From Phycisphaerae bacterium (lineage in GTDB: Bacteria; Planctomycetota; Phycisphaerae; UBA1845), in assembly GCA_029260135.1 (NCBI GenBank), contig JAJDDV010000162.1, positions 1 to 58,494 on the forward strand: a stretch of DNA of 58,494 bases, given 5' to 3'. Shown here one piece after another: positions 1 to 8,382 of this stretch. The stretch's first letter is position 1. The number at the start of each line of letters is the position of its first letter. Made by a program: the position numbers and the translations under genes. Below the pieces are notes generated by a model. It did no database searches, was not told the DNA's origin, and saw only the letters and a list, made by a program, of their open reading frames with translations.

Positions 1-498
1 CTGCCGACGAGTTGCGGTATCGGAGCATGTGCGGCCACAGGCAGTACATCTTGCCCGGCCGGTGCCATCGTAGACAGTTGCTCGCCGGGGACACCGGCGG
101 CGGATGACGTCACGTGTGACGGGGTCGACGACGACTGTAACGGTCTGAGCGATGACGGTTACGTCTCGCTTCCAACAACTTGCGGCGTCGGAGCCTGTGC
201 TTCGACAGGGAGTACATCCTGTCCTGCGGGAGCTGTCGTGGACAGTTGTACAGCAGGCACGCCGGCTGCGGATGATTCTACTTGCGATGGAAGTGATGAT
301 GACTGCGACACGCTGATCGACGAAGACTACGTACAGGTTCCCACGGCTTGCGGTACAGGTGCGTGTGCTTCGACTGGTGTCACATCGTGCGTCGGGGGCG
401 CGGTCCAAGACAGCTGCACGCCGGGAACACCGACGACAGAGGTCTGTGACGGGGTGGACAATAACTGTGATGGCGCGGCCGACGAGGAGCCGGCGGCG
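1..498 (+). repeat. 168-nt in-frame tandem repeats (56 aa)
   Basis: Units start at 1, 169 and 337; the third is slightly short. Each encodes 'xPTxCGxGAC' near its start and an acidic 'CDGxDxDC' near its end. The array probably continues to the left of the window. Confidence 0.8.
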
Positions 499-1440
499 TC
501 AGCGTCTTGTGAAGACGGGCTGTTCTGCACAGGAACGGAGGCCTGCATTGCCGGAACATGTCAGGTTGCCGCAGAGGTCTGCGTGGACGACTGCGAGACC
601 TGCCATGAAGACACGGCAACTTGCTCCTGGTGTATCTTCGATCACAACTTCAACGGTGCCACGGACGGCCTCGACCTTGCATTCTTCTCCGGGTGTTTCG
701 GCCTGTGCTACGCACCTGGGGATCCGTGTCTCGCCGCCAACTATGACGGTGACGCGGCTGGTTGCGTTGGCGGTGGTGATTTCGGTGCCTTCAGCGGCTG
801 TTTCAGTCTGGCGTGTGCTTCCTGCACGAACTGCGCAGGTCCAGGCCCAGCCGCAGCCGATGTGGGGGCTGTAGCTTCTGTTTCGGTGGAAGCTTCCATT
901 CAGCTTGTACCTGTAGCGATCCCGAGTATTCGCGACGACGCGGAAGTGCTTCCCGGCGCCGTCCGTCAGGTTCGTGTCGGGCAGACCTTCTATGTCGAGG
1001 TCTGGGCGTCGCGTCAGGTCCAGGGGGTCGAGGCGAGCGACGGCCTGGCGTCGGTTTATTCAGACGTCGCGTACGATGGGTCGCGCCTTGTCGCGGACCA
1101 GGTCGTGCCCAGCGCCGCCTTCGAGAACTTCAAGGCTGGAACCATCCGGCAGGATCGTGGGCAGCTGTCGTCGATTGGAGGCTGTGCCGCGGTCGGAGAT
1201 GGGATGATGGGCGTGGATTCGCCGTGGGTGCGCGTTGCCACAGTGACCATGCGGGCGGTGGCGGCGGGACCTGTTTCGGTGGTCCTCAGTCCGTCGAAGC
1301 AACCGTACGGCGTTTCGTTGTTCAATCGCTTCGGCGATCTTCCCGTCACACAGATCGAGCTTGGGAGTGCGACCCTGGACGTACAGGCAATGCCGCGAGT
1401 TCCCCAGCGCAAGCAAGATCAGAAGCGTGCGCGTCGATAA
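1..1440 (+). CDS. Secreted Cys-rich protein with metal-binding repeats, dockerin-like and cohesin-like modules (5' partial)
   Basis: The frame is open from the first base, so the N-terminus and any signal peptide lie outside the window. From the left edge come three 56-residue Cys-rich repeats, each with a 'CDGxDxDC' or 'CDGVDNNCDG' core. This resembles the MopE-type putative metal-binding motif of extracellular proteins. About residues 215-275 hold two dockerin-like Asp/Asn/Gly loops ('DHNFNGATDG' and 'NYDGDAAGC'), each followed by 'FSGCF'. About residues 320-465 form a cohesin-like beta domain ('GQTFYVEVWA', 'SPWVRVATV'). The last residues are very basic (ending KRARR). The cohesin-like part is homologous to the two such domains in the next gene. 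Extracellular location and a protein-protein binding role are inferred from the module types; no enzymatic domain is visible. Confidence 0.8.
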   Translation: MPTSCGIGACAATGSTSCPAGAIVDSCSPGTPAADDVTCDGVDDDCNGLSDDGYVSLPTTCGVGACASTGSTSCPAGAVVDSCTAGTPAADDSTCDGSDDDCDTLIDEDYVQVPTACGTGACASTGVTSCVGGAVQDSCTPGTPTTEVCDGVDNNCDGAADEEPAASASCEDGLFCTGTEACIAGTCQVAAEVCVDDCETCHEDTATCSWCIFDHNFNGATDGLDLAFFSGCFGLCYAPGDPCLAANYDGDAAGCVGGGDFGAFSGCFSLACASCTNCAGPGPAAADVGAVASVSVEASIQLVPVAIPSIRDDAEVLPGAVRQVRVGQTFYVEVWASRQVQGVEASDGLASVYSDVAYDGSRLVADQVVPSAAFENFKAGTIRQDRGQLSSIGGCAAVGDGMMGVDSPWVRVATVTMRAVAAGPVSVVLSPSKQPYGVSLFNRFGDLPVTQIELGSATLDVQAMPRVPQRKQDQKRARR

Positions 1441-1521
1441 GGCGGCGACAAGTGCGGAGAAGTCCGACGAACGGTTCGAATTCGCATTCTTGTAAGAGAA
1501 TCGATGTGGGAGGGGCTTGAC

Positions 1522-3267
1522 GTGAGACTCGACATGATCCGTAATCCTAAGACAAGAGTTCTGTTTGCCGCGGCCGTTTCACAAGCGATGGTTGGCGGCG
1601 CTCTGACCGAATCCTCGAGGGGCAGCACGGCTACTGTCGAGCTCGTGACATTATCCGCGCCGAGCGCGACCGACATCTCGGCATCACTTCCAATATCCGA
1701 ACCGACGTTTCGTTCTGGTGATACGTTCTTCATGGAGGCGTGGGCGCAAACCGACGCACCGAACGGCTTCGCGCAGGTGAGCATGGACATTGCGTTTGAT
1801 GCTGCGCGACTGACGGGAATCGAAATCACGCATTCCGCGGCGTTCGGGCTGTTTCCTGAGGGGGCGATCGATCATCTTGCGGGTCGCATCGACAATCTTA
1901 GCGGTTCGCATCCGCCGGCAACGCCGCCGTGCAGTGACCAGGTCGGATTTGCACCGGAGTGGGTCCGCGTTGCGAGCATCGAGGTACATGCGGACGCGAC
2001 AGGAAGCGTTATGATCCAGAGCGTGGACTCCGGTGATCCGGTCTTTACGGTTTCGATCTGCGATTCGTTTGTGCCGCCGACGGTGCAGTACGGCGGAACG
2101 ACCGTCATGATTGAAGAGGCTGTGGCTTCCATAGAGCTGGTCGTGACGGCATCTCCCACGCCCTTTGACGAGGCGCTTGCGCTGCCTGCTTCCGTCACCG
2201 ATTTTGATGCGGGTACGTTGTTTCATGCTGAAGTATGGGCGCAGACGCGCGAAGCGAAAGGCCTCGCCCAGGTCAGCACGACGCTCCTTTTTGACTCCTC
2301 GCTTATGAGCGCCGTGAGCATCGATCACTCCGCCTTATTCAACTTGTTTGCGAACGGCGATATCGACAATGCGATTGGGCGGGTCAACTCTCTCAGCGGG
2401 TCTCATTCGCCGGCCATACCACCCTGTAGCGATAGCGTCGGCGCAGCGCCAAACTGGGTCCGCGTTGCGAGCGTTGAAATGTCGGCTGATTCGTCAGGAA
2501 CCGCAGTCATCCAGGCCACTTCAACCGGAGACCCGTTCTTCGTCGTTTCCCACTGTGATTCCTTCTCGCTTCCACCCGCGGTGTACGGTGCCGCATCCGT
2601 GACACTTATTGTACACCCTCCGAGCGCTGAGACGAATGGCTCGGGAAAGAACCGCTACATTTCGTTCGAACCGGGGAACGCCAACGTAATGACGGCGCTT
2701 CGCGCGACGCTTACAGATTTGCCCACGCCTTTTGACCAGTACGATGGAACGGCCATGTGGATTGGGCAGCCGCAGAGCCGGAGCGAGCATGGCGGATCAC
2801 AAGGATCAACGGCGGGGCACCCAGATTTCATGTGGGCGCCCCTTCAATGTACGCCGGTATTTCTGGATTGGAGTGGTGTTGGCGTTGTACACGCATCGGG
2901 AAGTGCGATTGTCCCCGGAAGCGTCATTGACATCCAGTCCATTGTGCTCGGAAAAGACACGGCGGTGGGCAGCAACTATTCGGCTCCGCTGACCGTGTCG
3001 ACGGCGCAAGTCTGGGGAGACATCGTATCCGATTGCACAACGCAGCCCTGTGGTCCACCCGACGGTCAGGTAACGATCCCAACCGATGCCGTATCCGTCT
3101 TGGACAAGTTCGCGAGTCGTCCAAGCGCTCCGATCAAGGCGAGAGTCGACCTGGATCCTGCGGTTCCCGACCAGGTCATCAGTATCACGGACGTTGTGAG
3201 GGTTGTCGATGGGTTCCGCGGGGCGTCGTATCCGTTTTTGATCGACGCTCTCCCGTGTTCTCCGTAG
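1522..3267 (+). CDS. Secreted protein with two cohesin-like domains and a C-terminal dockerin-like module
   Basis: I chose GTG 1522 over the in-frame ATG 1504 because GGAGGGG lies 5-7 nt upstream of the GTG. The product is 581 aa and begins with a basic then hydrophobic stretch typical of a signal peptide. Two homologous cohesin-like domains follow (about residues 45-200 and 205-365), sharing 'EVWAQT', 'LSGSH', 'PPCSD', 'WVRVAS' and 'CDSF'. The last 200 residues (from about 375) are a different module: 'ISFEPGN', 'LTDLPTPF', 'MWIGQP', 'LQCTP..LDWS', 'SAIVPGS', then two Asp-rich dockerin-like segments and 'YPF'. The same module forms most of the minus-strand protein at 52353-53342. It sits 80 nt after the preceding gene, in the same direction. 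Role unknown; extracellular binding or scaffolding is inferred. Confidence 0.8.
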   Translation: MRLDMIRNPKTRVLFAAAVSQAMVGGALTESSRGSTATVELVTLSAPSATDISASLPISEPTFRSGDTFFMEAWAQTDAPNGFAQVSMDIAFDAARLTGIEITHSAAFGLFPEGAIDHLAGRIDNLSGSHPPATPPCSDQVGFAPEWVRVASIEVHADATGSVMIQSVDSGDPVFTVSICDSFVPPTVQYGGTTVMIEEAVASIELVVTASPTPFDEALALPASVTDFDAGTLFHAEVWAQTREAKGLAQVSTTLLFDSSLMSAVSIDHSALFNLFANGDIDNAIGRVNSLSGSHSPAIPPCSDSVGAAPNWVRVASVEMSADSSGTAVIQATSTGDPFFVVSHCDSFSLPPAVYGAASVTLIVHPPSAETNGSGKNRYISFEPGNANVMTALRATLTDLPTPFDQYDGTAMWIGQPQSRSEHGGSQGSTAGHPDFMWAPLQCTPVFLDWSGVGVVHASGSAIVPGSVIDIQSIVLGKDTAVGSNYSAPLTVSTAQVWGDIVSDCTTQPCGPPDGQVTIPTDAVSVLDKFASRPSAPIKARVDLDPAVPDQVISITDVVRVVDGFRGASYPFLIDALPCSP

Positions 3268-4197
3268 GCGAACCGGGTTCGTGTTTCTCGTTCGGGGGAG
3301 CCTTGATGATTGGACCGTCGCATCGTCCAAGGAGTCCACTCTTATGCGAGTCTACGAAAGTGCCAAGGTAAGCTTCGCTGAGGCGTAATGGCGCGCGCCC
3401 ATTCTGACACCTGTACCTTCGACTTGTCGCGGTCCTGAGTCGGGGGCTACTGGCTCCAATCCAGCACGACTCTTGCGGCGATAGACGGACGTTCCGCTGC
3501 GCAGCGTTCGTCATGACGCGGAATATGAACCACTTTGTCGTTTGGCACGGACACTCGTTGGTCATGGCAAAAGAGCGTGGATTCCGGCTGCAGTGTAAAT
3601 GAATCCGCAGAGATTCGTTACGTCTCTATCCTCTCGAGCCAAAGCTCCAGTTTGTCGTGCAGCGTCCGCTTGTTGGTGCTCGGTTTCGCCGGTTTGATTG
3701 TAGGGCGCGGTCAGAAGGACGTCGGCAGAGCGACCACCGAAGGCAAGCAACACTTTATGTTGCATACTGTTCCTTTCTGAGATATTTCATAAATACAATA
3801 TTGACTTGCCTTGATTTGGTCGGATAGTTGTCGGTGGGATGAGGTGAACAGCGATACGGCACGATCGGAATCTCCGTAGCGCTTCAGTGCCGAAGCGGTG
3901 GGTCGGAACGCCTGAACAGTCTTTTCGTAGCCGAACATGGACTCAGCGCAGTGACGTTTGAATGGTCGCGCGGGCACTTCGGCCGCGTTCCCGCGGACGA
4001 CCAACGTCAGGTTGGCGCGCTGAGACTGCGAGGACGTTGTTCAATGGCAGATTCTACACTGATCTTTGCTCAACGACGCGAACGACAGCCCGGCCCCATG
4101 CGCGCTTCGCCGCGTCGCGGCGATCCGCTCGGCAGGGCCGGTCACTTTTGTGATCACATCGGGAATGAGACGGATGGCTGTGACAGGAGGTGTACAC
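3268..4197. other. Intergenic region, no convincing gene
   Basis: About 930 bases with only short, compositionally poor reading frames in all six frames and no domain I recognise. A minus-strand frame near 3711-4004 has a slightly protein-like middle part but no start signal or recognisable motif, so it may be a decayed gene. The 3' end carries the ribosome binding site of the next gene. Confidence 0.5.
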
Positions 4198-6207
4198 ATG
4201 TCCGGATCAGCGGAGAGACTAAGGAAGCTTGGTCAGCGGGCGCGGCGCGGACGAGATCAGATTGATGCAATGATCGCGCGGGTGTGCGTGGGGGCGTTTG
4301 TTGGTGTCGGGACGTGCGCTGCTGAAACGAGAACGGGACGACATCCGCCAGGCCTCCAAGTGGACGTTTCGGGTGCGGCATCGGTATGGGTTCGACCCAA
4401 GGTCCGCACAGGTATCGAGAAACGTAAGACCGAGTTCACGAGGCTGGAGTACGAGCGTACACAGGTGGCCGACAGAAAGCGATCGCCAGGCAATCGTACG
4501 GAGATCCGAAGTCACAGTACCGTGCGGGCGCCCTGTATCAATGACGCCCATTGTGTTGATTTCTGGCCCTGTACCACGGATTTCTGCTTCGAAGGCACTT
4601 GTGTTCATGACATCACGCCGATGGGAACCGAGTGTCGAACCTCCGCAGGACTGTGTGATCCAGCAGAATTGTGTGATGGCGTGACGGTCGGTTGTCCGGC
4701 CGATGGTCGCGAACCTGCGGGGACGGAATGTCGAGCGGACATTGGTCTCTGTGATCTGACGGAAGTATGTGATGGCGTCTTGGCTAGCTGTCCGGTGGAT
4801 GTGATCCAGGCTGCGGGTACGGAATGTCGCACATCTGTCGGTGCATGTGATCTGACGGAGACGTGCGACGGTATTTCGGGTGCCTGCCCTGCGGACTCGA
4901 TGGCAGTGGCGGGGACGGTATGCCGTCCCGCTATCGGACTGTGTGATTCAACCGAAAGCTGCGACGGCGTTTCGGGAACGTGTCCCACCGATGTGCTGGT
5001 ACCGGGTGGAACGGCGTGTCGAGCGTCGGCCGGATTGTGTGATTTGGCCGAGTTCTGCACCGGGGTGTCCGGTGCGTGTCCGCCCGATACTTTGGAGCCA
5101 CCAACCACGGAGTGCCGCGGGTCCACCGGATCTTGCGATCCAGCCGAAGCGTGCGACGGCATTTCGGGGTCCTGTCCGTCTGACACGCTTGAACCCAACG
5201 GTACTGCGTGTGACGACGGTCAGGCTTGTGTTGTGGGTGAGACCTGCCAGACCGGGATTTGTACTGGCGGAGGGGCGCCCGATTGCGCTGCCAGCAGTGT
5301 CACCTGTAACACAGCGACCTGTGATCCTTCGGGATCAGAAGGCAACTGTGATGTGCTGTCGCCGGTGGTTGATGGTATGGCCTGCGATGACGGAACGCCT
5401 TGCACTGACGCTGTGTGTACGAGCGGTGTATGCATGCTCGACGCGAACACCGCAGTCGCTACGGTCAACCTCTCGGTAGAGGGGTTGAGTAATGCGGTTG
5501 CGCGCGACGTGACGTTCGTCGTCACAACGTGCGCCGGCGCAGGTGATCTGAGAATTGTATCCGTCTCGTTCGACAATGCAGGATCGGGCGCTGCACTACT
5601 GACCGGCGTTGACGGCGCGGCATCGTGGATGGCGGTCACCGAGGGGCATTCGCTCCGGCGACTTCTTCCGCTCACGTTCACGAATTGCGCCGCACAAGTG
5701 GACTTCAACGGCGGCGAGTCGCTAATTGCAGGGGATTTTCAGACGGCTGACGTTGCGCAGGACAACATCGTTGACATCACGGATTTCTCCGTGTTGGCAT
5801 CTAGATTCAATGTTCCGATCGACCCGACCTCCAGTTCCGGTGCGGATGCGACAGGAGACGGGATTCAGGCGAGTGCCGACTTTGGTGCGATCCAGGCGAA
5901 CTTCTTCCTGCTGGGTGATCCGTTGGATGCGTGTTCGCCGGAAACGAATCGCGATGACGGGTCATTCGCTTTGAGGGCTCTTGAACACACTGTGGCGGTT
6001 CCGGTTCTCACGCCACGCGAAAGCCTGCCGGCCTCGACGCTGCCTTCACACCATCGAGCCCGAGTAGACCTGAACGATGACGGGGTTGTCGACGTGCGGG
6101 ATATGCGCGAGTTCGCCGCGCGACATGGGCTGCCCTTTCACCCTGAAACGAGACGTGGGCTGCGGCGGTCTGCGATAAAACGACCGTACCGCCGGGTTCG
6201 ACGTTGA
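4198..6207 (+). CDS. Secreted protein with six disintegrin-like Cys-rich repeats and dockerin-like segments
   Basis: ATG 4198 has a perfect AGGAGG at 4185-4190 (7-nt spacing) and leads into a basic N-terminus and a hydrophobic stretch (VCVGAFVGVG) ending near 'CAAE', a plausible signal peptide. The frame is open further upstream but that part is not protein-like. The 669-aa product has six near-identical 32-residue repeats (about residues 143-334) with the pattern 'GTxCRxxxGxCDxxExCDGxSGxCPxD'. More Cys-rich units follow, then a beta-rich region. Two dockerin-like segments come next ('DNIVDITDFSVLASRF', 'ATGDGIQASADFGAI') and a third Asp-rich one near the end ('DLNDDGVVDVRDMREF'). The C-terminus is arginine-rich. 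The repeats are of the type found in extracellular proteins of planctomycetes and myxobacteria. The function is unknown. Confidence 0.8.
   Translation: MSGSAERLRKLGQRARRGRDQIDAMIARVCVGAFVGVGTCAAETRTGRHPPGLQVDVSGAASVWVRPKVRTGIEKRKTEFTRLEYERTQVADRKRSPGNRTEIRSHSTVRAPCINDAHCVDFWPCTTDFCFEGTCVHDITPMGTECRTSAGLCDPAELCDGVTVGCPADGREPAGTECRADIGLCDLTEVCDGVLASCPVDVIQAAGTECRTSVGACDLTETCDGISGACPADSMAVAGTVCRPAIGLCDSTESCDGVSGTCPTDVLVPGGTACRASAGLCDLAEFCTGVSGACPPDTLEPPTTECRGSTGSCDPAEACDGISGSCPSDTLEPNGTACDDGQACVVGETCQTGICTGGGAPDCAASSVTCNTATCDPSGSEGNCDVLSPVVDGMACDDGTPCTDAVCTSGVCMLDANTAVATVNLSVEGLSNAVARDVTFVVTTCAGAGDLRIVSVSFDNAGSGAALLTGVDGAASWMAVTEGHSLRRLLPLTFTNCAAQVDFNGGESLIAGDFQTADVAQDNIVDITDFSVLASRFNVPIDPTSSSGADATGDGIQASADFGAIQANFFLLGDPLDACSPETNRDDGSFALRALEHTVAVPVLTPRESLPASTLPSHHRARVDLNDDGVVDVRDMREFAARHGLPFHPETRRGLRRSAIKRPYRRVRR
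4624..5199 (+). repeat. Six 96-nt in-frame tandem repeats
   Basis: Unit starts fall at 4624, 4720, 4816, 4912, 5008 and 5104, exactly 96 nt apart, each coding for a 32-residue unit with six conserved cysteines. The units are diverged in DNA but conserved in cysteine spacing, so the array is old and under protein-level selection. Confidence 0.85.
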
Positions 6208-6716
6208 TACCTGCCCCCTCAGGACATCTCATGGTGGCATCGCGGAAGTCAAGACGCATCGAACATCGAAACGCGTCAATCGTGGGACAGGCGGTCACGT
6301 GCGCTACGCCGTGGGCGTGTTCTCCCTGTCCGTTGGTGTGGCGACTCAGTCTGGAGGCATCTGTCAGCGATCCCTCAAAACCGGCCCCGGATGATCACTT
6401 GAAAACCGGTCGTTTCGAGGTGGAATCGGTCTGTCGTATCGGTTCTCCAGCTTCTGGGATGGAGGTACGGTGTGGCGAATCAACTCGGAATGGCGGAGCG
6501 GCACTCCATCACTACGCGCTGTAAGCGGGGCTGGTTGTATTTGCGGATAGCGCGACGTGTTCAGGATTTCAGCGCAGGTGTTTTGTCAGGCAATGCCGTT
6601 TCCGTACGATGGGCAGGGCGGAACCTGGACGCTGATCTTGCGGTTCGCGCGGCGCGGCGTCCTGGAAAGGACTATGACGTCAACAGGTCAGGAGCGGGCT
6701 CGCGTGTATTCAACCG
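6208..6716. other. Intergenic region, no convincing gene
   Basis: About 510 bases between the secreted-protein gene and the beta-galactosidase fragment. Only short frames without recognisable motifs are present. It may be part of the same decayed segment. Confidence 0.45.
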
Positions 6717-7235
6717 TTGGCGGTGGCCATCTTGCTGGTGCTTTCGGCTGACGCTCGGGACCCGGAATGGGACAATCCGCAGATCATCGGCCGCGACAAG
6801 GGACCCGCTCACTGTTGGCTGATGCCGTACGCCAACACCGGGCAGGCCATGACGGGCGCGCGTACGGCTTCTCCATACTACCAGTGTCTCAATGGGAAGT
6901 GGCGATTCAACTGGCTCAAGAGCCCGGACGAGCGATCGATCGACTTCCACAGGCCGGCCTATGACGTTTCCGGCTGGGACGAGATCGAGGTGCCCAGCAA
7001 CTGGCAGCTGAGCGGCATGGTACGCCGATCTACACGAACGTCAGATACCCGTTTCGCAAAGATCCGCCGCGCGTGATGGGGCAGGTTCCCGAGCATTGGA
7101 CCAAAGCGAAGGCGCCCAATCCAGTGGGCTCGTATCGCCGCACGTTCACGATTCCCGAGTCGTGGGTGGGGCGCATGGTCTTCTTGCACTTGGAGGGCGT
7201 CCAGAGCGCCATGTGCGGGTGGAGCATGGGCAGGG
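6717..7235 (+). pseudogene. Beta-galactosidase (GH2, LacZ-type) N-terminal fragment, frameshifted and truncated
   Basis: The frame starting at 6717 encodes 'EWDNPQIIGRDKGPAH', 'LNGKWRFNWL' and 'YDVSGWDEIEVPSNWQL'. These are hallmarks of the N-terminal sugar-binding domain of GH2 beta-galactosidases. At about 7017 the homology jumps frame and continues as 'TPIYTNVRYPF', 'DPPRVMGQVPEHW', 'NPVGSYRRTFTIPESW' and 'LHLEGVQSA'. Restoring one lost T, so that AGCGGCATGG reads as AGCGGCTATGG, repairs the frame as Ser-Gly-Tyr-Gly. Homology fades by about 7235. Families of this enzyme are usually about 1000 aa, so most of the gene including the catalytic barrel is missing. The fragment is non-functional; a sequencing error could explain the frameshift but not the truncation. 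Confidence 0.75.
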
Positions 7236-7340
7236 GCGAAAACGGAGCCGGCCGTCGAGAACCTCACTTTTCGGCATCAGCTTGCCGTACTCCGGGGGCG
7301 ATCGGAGCGTGCGCTGGCGCATGTCCCGAACGGTCTACGA
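7236..7340 (+). pseudogene. Transposase remnant (integrase-core type)
   Basis: From 7251 one frame reads 'AVENLTFRHQLAVLR'. This closely matches the 'ENLxLRxQLAVLRR' segment seen near the N-terminus of many integrase-core (rve) transposases. Only this short stretch is recognisable, and it lies directly after the point where the beta-galactosidase homology ends. The simplest reading is an element that inserted into the lacZ-like gene and later decayed. Confidence 0.4.
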
Positions 7341-7866
7341 GGCCGTCGCACCATGTCCGATAGTCCCGGCCGTGTCGAAACACCGGCACATTCCACCAGT
7401 TCCGAATGCACGTTTGCAGAGACCGGTGCGGTCCTTATCGGCCATCGTCCGGCGACGTTGGCCCGTCGCGGGCTCAGGCGAAGCCGGCTGCGCAAGTCGC
7501 CGATGTATGGGGCGGTGTAACGGGTGAAGGGAGCGGGACCGGGATGGCGTCCTGACGGCAGGTTGTCGCTGGAAGATGGCGTACTTAACGCAGATGCCGC
7601 CGCACGGCTGGCCGGCTTGAGCCATGACACGATTGATCGGCTGACTCGGGAAACAACGATCTCGGTGCAGAAGATCAGCAGAGAAAGGCAGTTCTCGAAG
7701 GACGCGCTTTTCGCACGGGTCCGACAGGCGGCTGTGAAAGGTGCGGATGTTGCCTGCTCCGGTCGTCGTCGATTCGCTGCATGTCGTGAGACCACGCGTC
7801 GGTCAATCGGCGGGAGAGCGACAAGGCCGAGCAGATGGGACCCTCAGTACGGAGTGATGGAACCTC
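7341..7866. other. Intergenic region upstream of the chemosensory operon
   Basis: No convincing gene; one open plus-strand frame (7524-7919) runs into the next gene without recognisable motifs. The promoter of the chemosensory operon should lie here, but I could not pick out a clear -35/-10 pair. Confidence 0.4.
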
Positions 7867-8373
7867 ATGGATGCCGACGGCGGAGGTCACGAGCGCGAGA
7901 TCGACGGCAAGGCGGATGAACGGGGGCCACCCGAGATGCTCATTGTGTTCGGGGTCGGTGAATTGCGCCTGGGTATTGATGTTCGGAAGGTGCGTGAGGT
8001 CACGCGAGCCATACCGCTTTCGGTCCCTCTCCCGAATGCCGGGGGTGTGGCCGGGATGATCACCCTGCGCGGAGAATCCACCGCTGTCGTCAACCTTAGT
8101 GTCGTGCTCGGACTTCCATGTGAGCAGCGCGATCGGACGGCAAGAATGATCGCGGTTCGCCACAGCGGCGCGGCGGTCTGCCTGCTAGTGGATCAGATCG
8201 ACGGGCTGCACGACGTGACGGACGCCGATCTCGAGACCCCGCCGCCGGTCGTTGCCGATGTGGACATCCGATGGCTCGATTATGTCACACGATCCGCAAC
8301 AGGCGACCTGATTGGTGTGGTCAACGTGGACCACATGTTGTCACAAGTCTCTCTGGTAGGCGAGAAGAGGTAG
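7867..8373 (+). CDS. cheW: CheW-like coupling protein (Wsp-type operon)
   Basis: This 168-aa protein is a single CheW domain. After about 20 charged residues come 'MLIVFGVGELRLGIDVRKVREV', 'IPLSVPLPNAGGVAGMITLRGESTAVVNL' and 'LLVDQIDGLHDV', the usual CheW beta-barrel landmarks. CheW bridges the CheA kinase and the receptor in membrane-bound arrays. It is the first of eight same-strand genes and ends 9 nt before the CheR gene. The in-frame ATG at 7936 is a possible later start, since the conserved domain begins there. The second CheW gene at 10038 makes this a two-CheW operon, as in Wsp systems (WspB and WspD). Confidence 0.88.
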   Translation: MDADGGGHEREIDGKADERGPPEMLIVFGVGELRLGIDVRKVREVTRAIPLSVPLPNAGGVAGMITLRGESTAVVNLSVVLGLPCEQRDRTARMIAVRHSGAAVCLLVDQIDGLHDVTDADLETPPPVVADVDIRWLDYVTRSATGDLIGVVNVDHMLSQVSLVGEKR

Positions 8374-8382
8374 TACCAGGAA

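Noticed and set aside
3535-4004. Small frames in the gap between the secreted-protein genes
   Set aside because: They overlap each other on both strands and have no start signals or motifs. At most they are debris of a decayed gene.
4624-5199. Regular 96-nt repeats as a possible CRISPR array
   Set aside because: The units have no separate repeat and spacer parts; they are in frame with a secreted protein and conserve cysteines.
1-6207. A cellulosome gene cluster
   Set aside because: Cohesin-like and dockerin-like modules are present but no glycoside hydrolase or carbohydrate-binding module is encoded with them. The only glycosidase is the broken LacZ-like fragment.
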